64,000 nt of DNA. It comes from Burkholderia puraquae. GTDB lineage: Bacteria; Pseudomonadota; Gammaproteobacteria; Burkholderiales; Burkholderiaceae. The translations under genes were made by a program, and so were the position numbers. This document shows, piece after piece, positions 42,732 to 50,555 of this stretch. Below the pieces are notes generated by a model. The model saw only the letters and a program-made list of their open reading frames with translations. It did no database searches and had not been told where the DNA came from. Where the stretch lies: assembly GCF_002099195.1 (NCBI RefSeq), contig NZ_NBYX01000004.1:310064-374063 (forward strand). Reading direction: 5' to 3'. Numbering within the stretch: position 1 is the stretch's first letter; the number at the start of each line of letters is the position of its first letter.

Positions 42732-43724
42732 TCATTGCGCGGTGAAGGTTTCCTCTAAGCGATCGGCGCGATTGCTGACGTTTTCGAACCGATCAAGCGC
42801 GGCGCGGGTCGGCAGCCCTTCCGAGTCGCCGATCACCTGGATCGCGAGCGCGCCGATCCGGTTGCCACGCGCCACGGCCTGCTCGATCGTCTTGCCCTCC
42901 AGCAGTGCGCTGACCACGCCCACCGCGAAGCCGTCGCCGGCGCCGACCGTGTCGACGACGTTCTGCACGCGCTCGCCCGTCACCGTCCCGTCACGGCCGT
43001 CGGCCGTCCGGTAATACGCGCCTTCGGCACCGAGCTTGATCACGACGCCGCGCGCGCCCTGCGCAAGATAGAAGCCCGCGATGTCCGCCGGCGTGTCGTG
43101 CCCGGTCAGTTGCCGCCCTTCGGCGATGCCCGGCAGCACCCAGTCGGCGAGCGACGCGAGCGCGTTCAGCGTCTTCGCCATCACGTCGGCGGACGGCCAC
43201 AGCGTCGGGCGCAGGTTCGGGTCGAACGAGATCGTCTTGCCGGCCGCGCGCATTTCGCGCGCCAGCTTGAACGCAAGCTCGCACGACGTCGCGGAAATCG
43301 CCGGCGCGACGCCCGTCAGGTGCAGGTGGCGCGCGCCGAGCACGTAGTCGGCCACGTAGTCGTCGCACGACAGGTGGCTCGCGGCCGAGCCCTTGCGGAA
43401 ATATTCGACGGTCGGGTCGCTGCCGTCGTCGTTGCGCGACTTCAGCTGGAAACCGGTCGGGAAACGCGGATCGACGGACACGCACGACGCGTCGATACCT
43501 TCGCGCGCCAGCGTGTCGAGCACATAGCCGCCGAACGAATCGCGGCCGACGCGGCTCATCCAGCCGACCCGGAAGCCGAGCCTCGACAGGCCGATCGCGA
43601 CGTTCAGGTCGGCACCTGCGACCCGCTTCGTGAATTGCGTTGCGCGCGCGAGATGGCCGGGCTCGGTCGCGACGAACATCGCCATCGCTTCGCCGTAGGT
43701 CACGACATCGAGTGCTGCTTTCAT
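42732..43724 (-). CDS. kguK: 2-ketogluconokinase, PfkB family
   Basis: 330-aa ribokinase-like sugar kinase. N-terminal substrate region VTYGEAMAMFVATEPGHLAR and GADLNVAIGLSRLGFRVGWM; the C-terminal DTVGAGDGFAVGVVSALLEG holds the catalytic aspartate. Phosphorylates 2-ketogluconate to the 6-phosphate in the kgu pathway. KDG kinases look very similar; the operon context decides for KguK. Start 43724 with GGAGAG upstream, 28 bases after kguE. Confidence 0.87.
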   Translation of the reverse strand: MKAALDVVTYGEAMAMFVATEPGHLARATQFTKRVAGADLNVAIGLSRLGFRVGWMSRVGRDSFGGYVLDTLAREGIDASCVSVDPRFPTGFQLKSRNDDGSDPTVEYFRKGSAASHLSCDDYVADYVLGARHLHLTGVAPAISATSCELAFKLAREMRAAGKTISFDPNLRPTLWPSADVMAKTLNALASLADWVLPGIAEGRQLTGHDTPADIAGFYLAQGARGVVIKLGAEGAYYRTADGRDGTVTGERVQNVVDTVGAGDGFAVGVVSALLEGKTIEQAVARGNRIGALAIQVIGDSEGLPTRAALDRFENVSNRADRLEETFTAQ

Positions 43725-43752
43725 GAATGAACTCTCCAGGATCCTGCCGCCG

Positions 43753-44517
43753 TCACGCGGTTGCGAGCCACGCGACGCGCCGGCATGCATCGCCCGCCAG
43801 GTCGGCCGCGTCGAACGGAAATTCGATGCCGCGCGGCGCCTGCTGCGGCAGCACCGCGAGCACGCCGGTCACGAGCGGGTCGTTCGGCGCCGGCGCGGCG
43901 GCGAAACGGCGCGCGCCCTCGCCCGCGACTGCCTTGCAATGAATGTATTCCACATGCGGCGCGAGCACTTGCGCGCAGTCAAGCGGCGCCTCGCCCGGCC
44001 ACTGCCAGTTGCCGATGTCGAAGGTCATCCCGAGCGCATCGGGCATGCCCGCCGCGGCCAGTGCATCGAACAGCCCGCGGAACTGCGCGAGCGCGCCGCC
44101 CACCGGAAGCTGGCCGTTCTCGACCACCACGCGGGCCCGCGCGCCGCGCGACAGCGCGACGATGTCGGCCGCGTGCGCGTCGCCGGCGAAGCCGCCGAGC
44201 TGGAATTTCACGAAGCGCGCGCCGAGCGCGTCGGCTTCCGCGAGCGCGCTGCGCAATGCGTCTGCATCGAGCGCGCCCGTTTCCGTGTACAGGTTGGCCG
44301 GCGTCGAATAGACCGACCACAGTCCGTGGCTGGTCAGTTGCGCGCCGAGCGCGGCCAGCGCACCGGGCACCGCGTCCTCTTCCGACGCGAACAGTTCACG
44401 CCGCACTTCGAAACCGGTCGCACCGGATGCCGCCGCGGTCGCGACGAATGCGCTGTGGCCCTCCTGACGCACGCGGTCCATCCCGAATGCGCTCGCCACG
44501 ATCACGATGTCTGTCAT
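43753..44517 (-). CDS. kguE: sugar phosphate isomerase/epimerase-like protein
   Basis: 254-aa AP-endonuclease-2-like TIM-barrel protein. Metal-ligand-type residues are seen in VVENGQLPVGG, MTFDIGNWQWPGEAPL, and EYIHCKAVAG, with a late GIEFPFDAADL. First gene of the kgu operon in Pseudomonas too, where its exact reaction is unsettled. AAGGGCAAA precedes the ATG at 44517, and the palindromic operator is 21 bases further upstream. Confidence 0.86.
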   Translation of the reverse strand: MTDIVIVASAFGMDRVRQEGHSAFVATAAASGATGFEVRRELFASEEDAVPGALAALGAQLTSHGLWSVYSTPANLYTETGALDADALRSALAEADALGARFVKFQLGGFAGDAHAADIVALSRGARARVVVENGQLPVGGALAQFRGLFDALAAAGMPDALGMTFDIGNWQWPGEAPLDCAQVLAPHVEYIHCKAVAGEGARRFAAAPAPNDPLVTGVLAVLPQQAPRGIEFPFDAADLAGDACRRVAWLATA

Positions 44518-44537
44518 TTTGCCCTTTTTCACCGGAA

Positions 44538-44551
44538 TGGAACCGGTTCCA
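44538..44551. promoter_or_regulatory. PtxS-type operator in front of kguE
   Basis: TGGAACCGGTTCCA is a perfect 14-bp palindrome, differing only at one symmetric position pair from the Pseudomonas PtxS site TGAAACCGGTTTCA as I remember it. It lies 21-34 bases upstream of the kguE start, where a repressor would cover the promoter or start region. 2-Ketogluconate would release PtxS. Confidence 0.75.
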
Positions 44552-44677
44552 TTTGCTTGAGACGGATGGTGCGCTTCGCCTCGGACCCACGCCATAGAGG
44601 AAATCCCTAAGACGGGGCATGGCGCAAACGCAGGCCTGACGGCATGCATCGCGCGTTCCCGGGCCGGGTTCGGCCGC

Positions 44678-45571
44678 TCAGGCGATGTCGTGCGTGAGAC
44701 TCATCTCGAGGAATTGTGCCGCGACCCGCGACGGCGCGCCGCCGTGCGGCACGAGGATGGAGAAGTGACGCGTCAGCGGCGCGGGCGCGAGCGACCGCAG
44801 GACGAGCGCGGCATCTTCGTGACGCAGCGACATCGCGGACACGAACCCGACGCCCATCCCGGCGCGCACGGCTTCCTTGACGGCCTCGACGCCCGCGATC
44901 TCGAATGCGACGCGCATCGGCGCCGCGCCTTGCGCGAACGCGCGCTCGACGAGTTGGCGCACGGCGGAACCTGCTTCACGAAGCACGAGCGGATGAGCCG
45001 CCAGCGCGCCGAGCGTGACCCCCGACGCGTATTCGGGCGCCGCCAGCGGGTGCCCGGACGGCACGATCGCCACGATCTCGTCCTCGCGCCACGCATGCAC
45101 CGCGGTGCCCGGCGGCAACGCCTCGCCCGGCGGCCCTTCGATCATCGCGATATCGAGCGACGGCAGCGCCGCGACCACGTCGGCCGTGTTGCCGCTCATC
45201 GTCTGGATTGCCACGCGCGGCGCGCGCGGCTGGAACGCCGCGATCAGGTACGGCAACAGGTAGCTCGCGGGCGTCGTGCTCGCGCCGATGCGCAGCGTGC
45301 CGGCCTCGAGGCCGCGCACCGCGTCACGAAACGCACGCGCCTGCGCGTAGGTGTCGCGCTGCGCCTTCGCATACTGTGCGAGCTGTTCGCCGACCGGGGT
45401 CAGGCGGATGCCGCGGCCCTCGCGCTGGTACAGCGGCTCGCCGAATTCGTCCTGCAGCAGCCGCAACTGGCCCGACACGGCCGGCTGCGACAGATGCAGC
45501 ACCACGGCGGCGTGGCTGATGTTCAGGTGCTCGGCGACGGCGGCGAACGTTATCAGTTGATCCGGGGTCAT
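44678..45571 (-). CDS. LysR-family regulator
   Basis: 297-aa LysR regulator with the N-terminal winged helix (MTPDQLITFAAVAEHLNISH, LSQPAVSGQLRLLQDEFGEP) and a type-2 periplasmic-binding-like effector domain (TLRIGASTTPASYLLPYLIA). Divergent from the yeiH-like gene; the same pairing in other bacteria makes that gene its probable target. Related to CysB/CbbR-like proteins that respond to sulfur or carbon metabolites, but the effector is not known. Confidence 0.9.
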   Translation of the reverse strand: MTPDQLITFAAVAEHLNISHAAVVLHLSQPAVSGQLRLLQDEFGEPLYQREGRGIRLTPVGEQLAQYAKAQRDTYAQARAFRDAVRGLEAGTLRIGASTTPASYLLPYLIAAFQPRAPRVAIQTMSGNTADVVAALPSLDIAMIEGPPGEALPPGTAVHAWREDEIVAIVPSGHPLAAPEYASGVTLGALAAHPLVLREAGSAVRQLVERAFAQGAAPMRVAFEIAGVEAVKEAVRAGMGVGFVSAMSLRHEDAALVLRSLAPAPLTRHFSILVPHGGAPSRVAAQFLEMSLTHDIA

Positions 45572-45682
45572 GGGGATAAATTATCGGATTTCCGGATAGC
45601 TTACGTCACAAATCACAATTTTTCATATCGATATAACGAAATTAGGATTACAGCATCGCAACACGCTCCATCACGTGCTTCC
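45572..45682. promoter_or_regulatory. LysR/yeiH divergent promoter region
   Basis: AT-rich 110 bases between divergent genes. Palindrome ATATCGATAT at 45625-45634 and a nearby TATCGG/CCGGATA near-dyad are candidate LysR T-N11-A-type sites. No sure -35/-10. Confidence 0.4.
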
Positions 45683-46750
45683 ATGTCCACTGCCCCGAGT
45701 CCCCACCTGAGCCCCGCCGCACCGTCGATGCGCGGCCAGTTGAACGGCGTGCTGTTCGTCGCGCTGTTCGCCGCCGCCGTCACGAGCCTGTCCCAGCTTC
45801 CCGCGATCGCGGGGCTCGGCCTGTCGCCGCTGATCGTCGGCATCGTCGCCGGTGCGCTGTATGGCAACGCGCTGCGCGACGGCATGCCGGCCAGTTGGGC
45901 GGCCGGCGTCAATTTCTCCGCGCGCAAGCTGCTGCGCATCGCGGTCGCGTTCTTCGGGTTGCGCGTGAGCCTGCAGGAAATCGCGCAGGTCGGGCTGCCG
46001 GGGCTGACGGTGTCGGTGCTGGTCGTCGTCAGCACGCTCGTGATCGGCACCTGGGCCGGCATGAAGATCATGAAGCTCGACCGCGATTCCGCGCTGCTGA
46101 CCGCCGCCGGCAGCGCGATCTGCGGCGCGGCCGCCGTGCTCGCGTTCGAATCGACGCTGCAGTCGAAGCCGCACCAGAGTGCGATGGCCGTGGGCAGCGT
46201 CGTGCTGTTCGGCACGCTGTCGATGTTCCTGTACCCGATCGCATATCACGCCGGGCTGTTGAACCTCGATCCGGCCGGCCTCGGCCTCTTCTTCGGCGGC
46301 ACGATCCACGAGGTCGCGCAGGTGGTCGGCGCGGCGAGCGACATCAGCCCGCAGGTCGCGCACATCGCGACGATCGTCAAGATGACCCGCGTGATGCTGC
46401 TGGTCCCGGTGCTGCTGGCGCTCGGCTGGTGGCTGGCCCGCTCGGCGCGCACCCGCGCCGGCGGCGCGCAAGGCAAGCGCAAGGTGGCCGTGCCCTGGTT
46501 CGCGCTCGGGTTCCTCGGCTTCGTGATCGTCAACTCGCTGAACGTGCTGCCCGCCGACGTCACGCACACGCTGAACGTGCTCGACACCTTCGCGCTGACG
46601 ATGGCGATGACCGCGCTCGGCATCGAAACCCGCGTGGCCCAGATCCGCGCAGCCGGCCCCCGTGCGCTGATGACCGGCCTGATCCTGTACGTGTGGCTGA
46701 TCGCCGGCGGCTACGGGATCACCTGGGCCGTGCAGCACTGGCTTGGCTGA
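45683..46750 (+). CDS. YeiH/UPF0324 family membrane protein (putative sulfate exporter)
   Basis: 355-aa protein with about ten helices. Family blocks visible are GLGLSPLIVGIVAGALYGNA, NFSARKLLRIAVAFFGLRVS, TAAGSAICGAAAVLAFESTL and GGTIHEVAQVVGAASDISPQ. Members are called putative sulfate or taurine-derived sulfite exporters, mostly on context. Start 45683 chosen as the first ATG after the divergent promoter region; 45728 is an alternative. Confidence 0.87.
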   Translation: MSTAPSPHLSPAAPSMRGQLNGVLFVALFAAAVTSLSQLPAIAGLGLSPLIVGIVAGALYGNALRDGMPASWAAGVNFSARKLLRIAVAFFGLRVSLQEIAQVGLPGLTVSVLVVVSTLVIGTWAGMKIMKLDRDSALLTAAGSAICGAAAVLAFESTLQSKPHQSAMAVGSVVLFGTLSMFLYPIAYHAGLLNLDPAGLGLFFGGTIHEVAQVVGAASDISPQVAHIATIVKMTRVMLLVPVLLALGWWLARSARTRAGGAQGKRKVAVPWFALGFLGFVIVNSLNVLPADVTHTLNVLDTFALTMAMTALGIETRVAQIRAAGPRALMTGLILYVWLIAGGYGITWAVQHWLG

Positions 46751-46817
46751 GTTGCCCGCCCGTGACACTTCGCGCGCCGCGCCCGACGGGATGGTCCCGC
46801 GGGCGCGGCGCAGTGCT

Positions 46818-48587
46818 ATGCTTCGCGTCGTTTTCCATCGCCCTCTTTCAGCCGTGCTCTCGTTCCTGCTGAAGCTGCGCACTCGCGCCCAAACGCTGTT
46901 CCGCCTGTCGGACGCCCATACGATGCTGATCTGGTCGGCCATCGTCGGCGTCGGCGGCGCCTTTGCCACGATGGCGTTCCGCGAAGGCATCGACCTGATG
47001 CAGCACCTGATCTCCGGGCAAAGCGGCAGCTTCGTGCAGATGGCGAAACGCCTGCCGTGGTACGTGCGGTTCTGGATGCCGGCCGCGGGCGGCTTCCTCG
47101 CCGGCTGCGTGCTGCTGCTCGCCACGCGCGGCGACAAGCAGGCCGCCAAGACCGACTACATGGAATCGGTCGCGCTCGGCAACGGCGTCGTGCCGGTACG
47201 CCAGAGCCTGTGGCGCAGCGTGTCGTCGCTGCTGACGATCGGCAGCGGCGGCTCGATCGGCCGCGAAGGCCCGATGGTGCAGCTCGCGGCGCTCGCCGCG
47301 TCGCTCGTCGGCCGCTTCGTGCACTTCGACCCGCCGCGCCTGCGCCTGCTGGTCGCCTGCGGGGCGGCCGCCGGCATCACGTCCGCGTACAACGCGCCGA
47401 TCGCCGGTGCGTTCTTCGTGTCGGAGATCGTACTCGGCACGATCGCGATGGAAAGCTTCGGGCCGATGGTCGTCGCATCGGTCGTCGCGAACATCGTGAT
47501 GCGCGAATTCGCCGGCTACCGGCCGCCGTACGAGATGCCGGTGTTTCCGGCCGTCACCGGCCCCGAGGTGCTGCTGTTCGTCGTGCTCGGCGCGCTGTGC
47601 GGCGTGCTCGCACCGCAGTTCCTGCACCTGCTCGATGCGTCGAAGAACCAGTTCAAGCGGCTGCCCGTGCCGCTGCCCGTGCGGCTCGCGATCGGCGGCC
47701 TCGTCGTCGGCGTGATCTCCATCTGGATTCCGGACGTGTGGGGCAACGGCTACAGCGTCGTGAACCACATCCTCCATTCGCCGTGGACCTGGCAGGCGCT
47801 CATCGCGGTGCTCGTGTTCAAGGTGATCGCAACGGCCGCGACCGCCGGCTCCGGCGCGATCGGCGGCGTATTCACGCCGACGCTGTTCGTCGGCGCGGTG
47901 TTCGGCTCGCTGTTCGGGCTCGCGATGGAAGCGCTGTGGCCGGGCCATACGTCGGCATACTTCGCATACGCGATCGTCGGGATGGGGGCGTTCATGGCAG
48001 GCGCCACGCAGGCGCCGCTGATGGCGATCCTGATGATCTTCGAGATGACGCTGAGCTATCAGGTCGTGCTGCCGCTGCTGGTGTCGTGCGTGTTCGCGTA
48101 TTTCGTCGCACGCGCGACGGGCACGACGTCGATGTACGAGATCACGCAGCACCACCACCAGGACGCGCAGGAGCGGATGCGGCTGCGCACCACGCAGATG
48201 CGCGAGCTGATCCAGCCCGCGCAGACGGTCGTGCCGCTCACGGCGAGCGTCGCCGACATGACGCGCGTGTTTCTCGAATATCCGGTGAAGTACCTGTACG
48301 TGACCGACGACGCCGGGCGCTTTCGCGGCGCGGTCGCGCTGAAGGACATCACGTCGGACCTGCTCGACAAGCGCGACACGACCGACAAGACGGCCGCGCA
48401 CTACGCGCACACGCCGTTTCCGCTCCTCACGCCCGACATGCCGCTCGCCACCGCGCTCGAACGCTTCATGGCGTTCCAGGGCGAACGCCTGCCAGTGATC
48501 GAAAGCGAGGCCGAGCCGACGCTCGCAGGGGTCGTCTACAAGACGTCGCTGCTCGATGCGTACCGGCGGATGACCGGCGAGCGCTGA
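46818..48587 (+). CDS. clcB: ClC-type chloride channel/antiporter with CBS domains
   Basis: 589-aa ClC protein. Selectivity-filter motifs: IGSGGSIGREGPMVQLAA (with the gating glutamate in GREGP) and AIGGVFTPTLFVGAVFG; the Cl-coordinating tyrosine region is in SAYFAYAIVG. After the last helix come two CBS domains (from MRELIQPAQTVVPLTASVAD to the end). The start is uncertain: 46818 is the first good ATG, but longer frames run back to 46743 across the yeiH stop. Ribosome binding site is weak. Confidence 0.88.
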   Translation: MLRVVFHRPLSAVLSFLLKLRTRAQTLFRLSDAHTMLIWSAIVGVGGAFATMAFREGIDLMQHLISGQSGSFVQMAKRLPWYVRFWMPAAGGFLAGCVLLLATRGDKQAAKTDYMESVALGNGVVPVRQSLWRSVSSLLTIGSGGSIGREGPMVQLAALAASLVGRFVHFDPPRLRLLVACGAAAGITSAYNAPIAGAFFVSEIVLGTIAMESFGPMVVASVVANIVMREFAGYRPPYEMPVFPAVTGPEVLLFVVLGALCGVLAPQFLHLLDASKNQFKRLPVPLPVRLAIGGLVVGVISIWIPDVWGNGYSVVNHILHSPWTWQALIAVLVFKVIATAATAGSGAIGGVFTPTLFVGAVFGSLFGLAMEALWPGHTSAYFAYAIVGMGAFMAGATQAPLMAILMIFEMTLSYQVVLPLLVSCVFAYFVARATGTTSMYEITQHHHQDAQERMRLRTTQMRELIQPAQTVVPLTASVADMTRVFLEYPVKYLYVTDDAGRFRGAVALKDITSDLLDKRDTTDKTAAHYAHTPFPLLTPDMPLATALERFMAFQGERLPVIESEAEPTLAGVVYKTSLLDAYRRMTGER

Positions 48588-48638
48588 CCGGGCGGTTCGC
48601 CGCCCGCGGCGCGGGTGCGACGCGCGGCCAAGGCCCGC

Positions 48639-49259
48639 TCAGTCTGGCGCGCGCCCGAGCACGACGCGTGCGAAGAACCCCGCGAGCACCGATTCGGCCG
48701 CCTCGGCCGACACGTGCTGCGGATCGGCCGTGTAGTACGACTGCACGCCGTCGCACAGACACATCAGCCCGAACGCAAGCGTCTCCGCCGGCAGCAGCAG
48801 CGGCGTACCCGCGCGCTCGGCGAAGCGCCGGATGAACTCGGCCATCTGCAGACGCTTGCCGTGCAGGAACTGGTTGAAGCGCACGCGGAATTTCGCGTCG
48901 CGCGCGGCCTGCAGCTTCGCCTCGCCCCACAGCAGCGAATATTCGTCGTCCTGAAACAGCGTCCGGTAATACGCGAGCGCCATCGACTCCATCTGCTCGC
49001 GCGACCCGCCCCCGTCGAAGATCGCCTGGAAGTCGGCCTGCACCTCCGCGTGGTCGCGCTCCAGCAACTCCAGCAGCAGGTCGGACTTGCTGCTGAAATT
49101 CGAATAGAACGCCCCGCGCGTATAGCCGGCCGCCGCCGCGACGTCCTCGACGCTCGCGGCCACATAGCCTTTCTCCATAAAAATCCGGTGCGCGGCATTC
49201 AGCAGACGTTCGCGCGTCTGGTCCCTGCTCTGCTCGCGAGTTAAGCGCTGTGGTTTCAT
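48639..49259 (-). CDS. TetR-family regulator of adjacent RND pump
   Basis: 206-aa TetR repressor: helix-turn-helix in ERLLNAAHRIFMEKGYVAAS and AGYTRGAFYSNFSSKSDLLL, with a C-terminal ligand domain. Divergent from the tripartite pump genes, the classic arrangement for a drug-responsive local repressor. Operator-like dyads lie in the shared intergenic region. Confidence 0.92.
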   Translation of the reverse strand: MKPQRLTREQSRDQTRERLLNAAHRIFMEKGYVAASVEDVAAAAGYTRGAFYSNFSSKSDLLLELLERDHAEVQADFQAIFDGGGSREQMESMALAYYRTLFQDDEYSLLWGEAKLQAARDAKFRVRFNQFLHGKRLQMAEFIRRFAERAGTPLLLPAETLAFGLMCLCDGVQSYYTADPQHVSAEAAESVLAGFFARVVLGRAPD

Positions 49260-49283
49260 GGCGCGCAGTCTAGCACCCTTTAC

Positions 49284-49347
49284 CTTTCAGATTCATCTTT
49301 GCATTCAGATACAGGTGTGTATTAGAATTCGCCACAGTTTCTGAAAG
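49284..49347. promoter_or_regulatory. operator-like dyads between TetR and RND genes
   Basis: CTTTCAGA (49284-49291) and TCTGAAAG (49340-49347) form an 8-bp dyad; inside it ATACA-GGTG-TGTAT spans 49309-49322. The stretch is the most AT-rich part of the divergent region and carries the likely promoters. Binding by the TetR protein is inferred from position. Confidence 0.5.
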
Positions 49348-49445
49348 ATGGTGCCCGCACGCCCGTGCCGGCGCCGCTCGGGGCAAGCGCCCGCCGCGCT
49401 TGCCGGCTTCGTTCCGCTCTCGCTCTCACCTCATCTGGGGGTTTC

Positions 49446-50555
49446 GTGAATCGCTCCGGTTCCCGCGCCGCGCTGCTGATCGGCGTCGCGCTCGTCCTCG
49501 CCGCCTGTCATCCGAAGGAATCCGCGCCGCCCGCGCCGCGCCCCGTCGTCGCACTGCCCGCCCGTGCCGACGGCGCCGCGGTCGCACGCACGCTCCCCGG
49601 CGAAATCCAGCCGCGCTACGCCACCCCGCTGTCGTTCCGCATCGCCGGCAAGATCATCGAGCGCAAGGTGCGCCTCGGCGATACGGTCAAGGTCGGCCAG
49701 GTCGTCGCGCTGCTCGATCCGTCCGACGTCGAGAAGAACGCCGCGAGCGCGCAGGCGCAATTCGATGCCGCGACGCACAGCCTCGCGTTCGCGAAGCAGC
49801 AACTCGACCGCGATCGCGCGCAGGCGCGCGAAAACCTGATCGCCACCACGCAGCTCGAGCAGACCGAGAACAGCTACACGTCGGCGCTCGCGCAGCGCGA
49901 CCAGGCGCAGCAACAGCTCGCGCTCGCGAAGAACCAGCTCCGCTACGCGACGCTCGTCGCCGATCATGCCGGCTACATCACCGCCGAACAGGCCGACACC
50001 GGCCAGAACGTGTCGGCCGGCCAGCCCGTCTACCAGCTCGCGTGGTCCGGCGACGTCGACGTCGTCAGCGACGTGCCCGAGGCCGCGCTCGCGGCGCTCG
50101 CGCCCGGCCATGCGGCGACCGTCACGCTGCCGTCGCTGCCGGGCCGCCAGTTCGCCGCCAAGGTGCGCGAAATCGCGCCGGCCGCCGATCCGCAAAGCCG
50201 CACGTATCGCGTGAAGCTCACGCTCGCCACCCCCGATCCGGCGATCCGGCTCGGCATGACGGCCAGCGTCGCGTTCGACGGCGCACCGGCCGCCGGCGAC
50301 GCGCAGTCGATCACGCTGCCCGCGACCGCACTGTTCCACGACGGCCAGCAACCGGCCGTGTGGGTCGTGCGCGCGAAGGACGACACGCTCGAGCTGCGCC
50401 GCGTCGACGTCGCGCGCTTCAACGAGCGCACGGTGACGGTGTCGCACGGGCTGCAGCCCGGTGAACGCGTCGTGCTGCAGGGCGTGCACACGGTCAGCGC
50501 GGGCGAGAAGGTACGCGCGATCGCGCCGCTGCATGCGGAGGACGTCGCATCGTGA
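49446..50555 (+). CDS. RND periplasmic adaptor lipoprotein
   Basis: 369-aa membrane-fusion protein. Lipoprotein signal with lipobox LVLAAC, then lipoyl half (FRIAGKIIERKVRLGDTVKV), a coiled-coil hairpin rich in Gln/Ala (ASAQAQFDAATHSLAFAKQQ to QAQQQLALAKNQL), second lipoyl half and beta-barrel (GQNVSAGQPVYQLAWSGDVD). The GTG at 49446 follows GGGGG; a longer frame from 49365 is unlikely. Its stop overlaps the pump start by four bases. Confidence 0.9.
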   Translation: MNRSGSRAALLIGVALVLAACHPKESAPPAPRPVVALPARADGAAVARTLPGEIQPRYATPLSFRIAGKIIERKVRLGDTVKVGQVVALLDPSDVEKNAASAQAQFDAATHSLAFAKQQLDRDRAQARENLIATTQLEQTENSYTSALAQRDQAQQQLALAKNQLRYATLVADHAGYITAEQADTGQNVSAGQPVYQLAWSGDVDVVSDVPEAALAALAPGHAATVTLPSLPGRQFAAKVREIAPAADPQSRTYRVKLTLATPDPAIRLGMTASVAFDGAPAAGDAQSITLPATALFHDGQQPAVWVVRAKDDTLELRRVDVARFNERTVTVSHGLQPGERVVLQGVHTVSAGEKVRAIAPLHAEDVAS

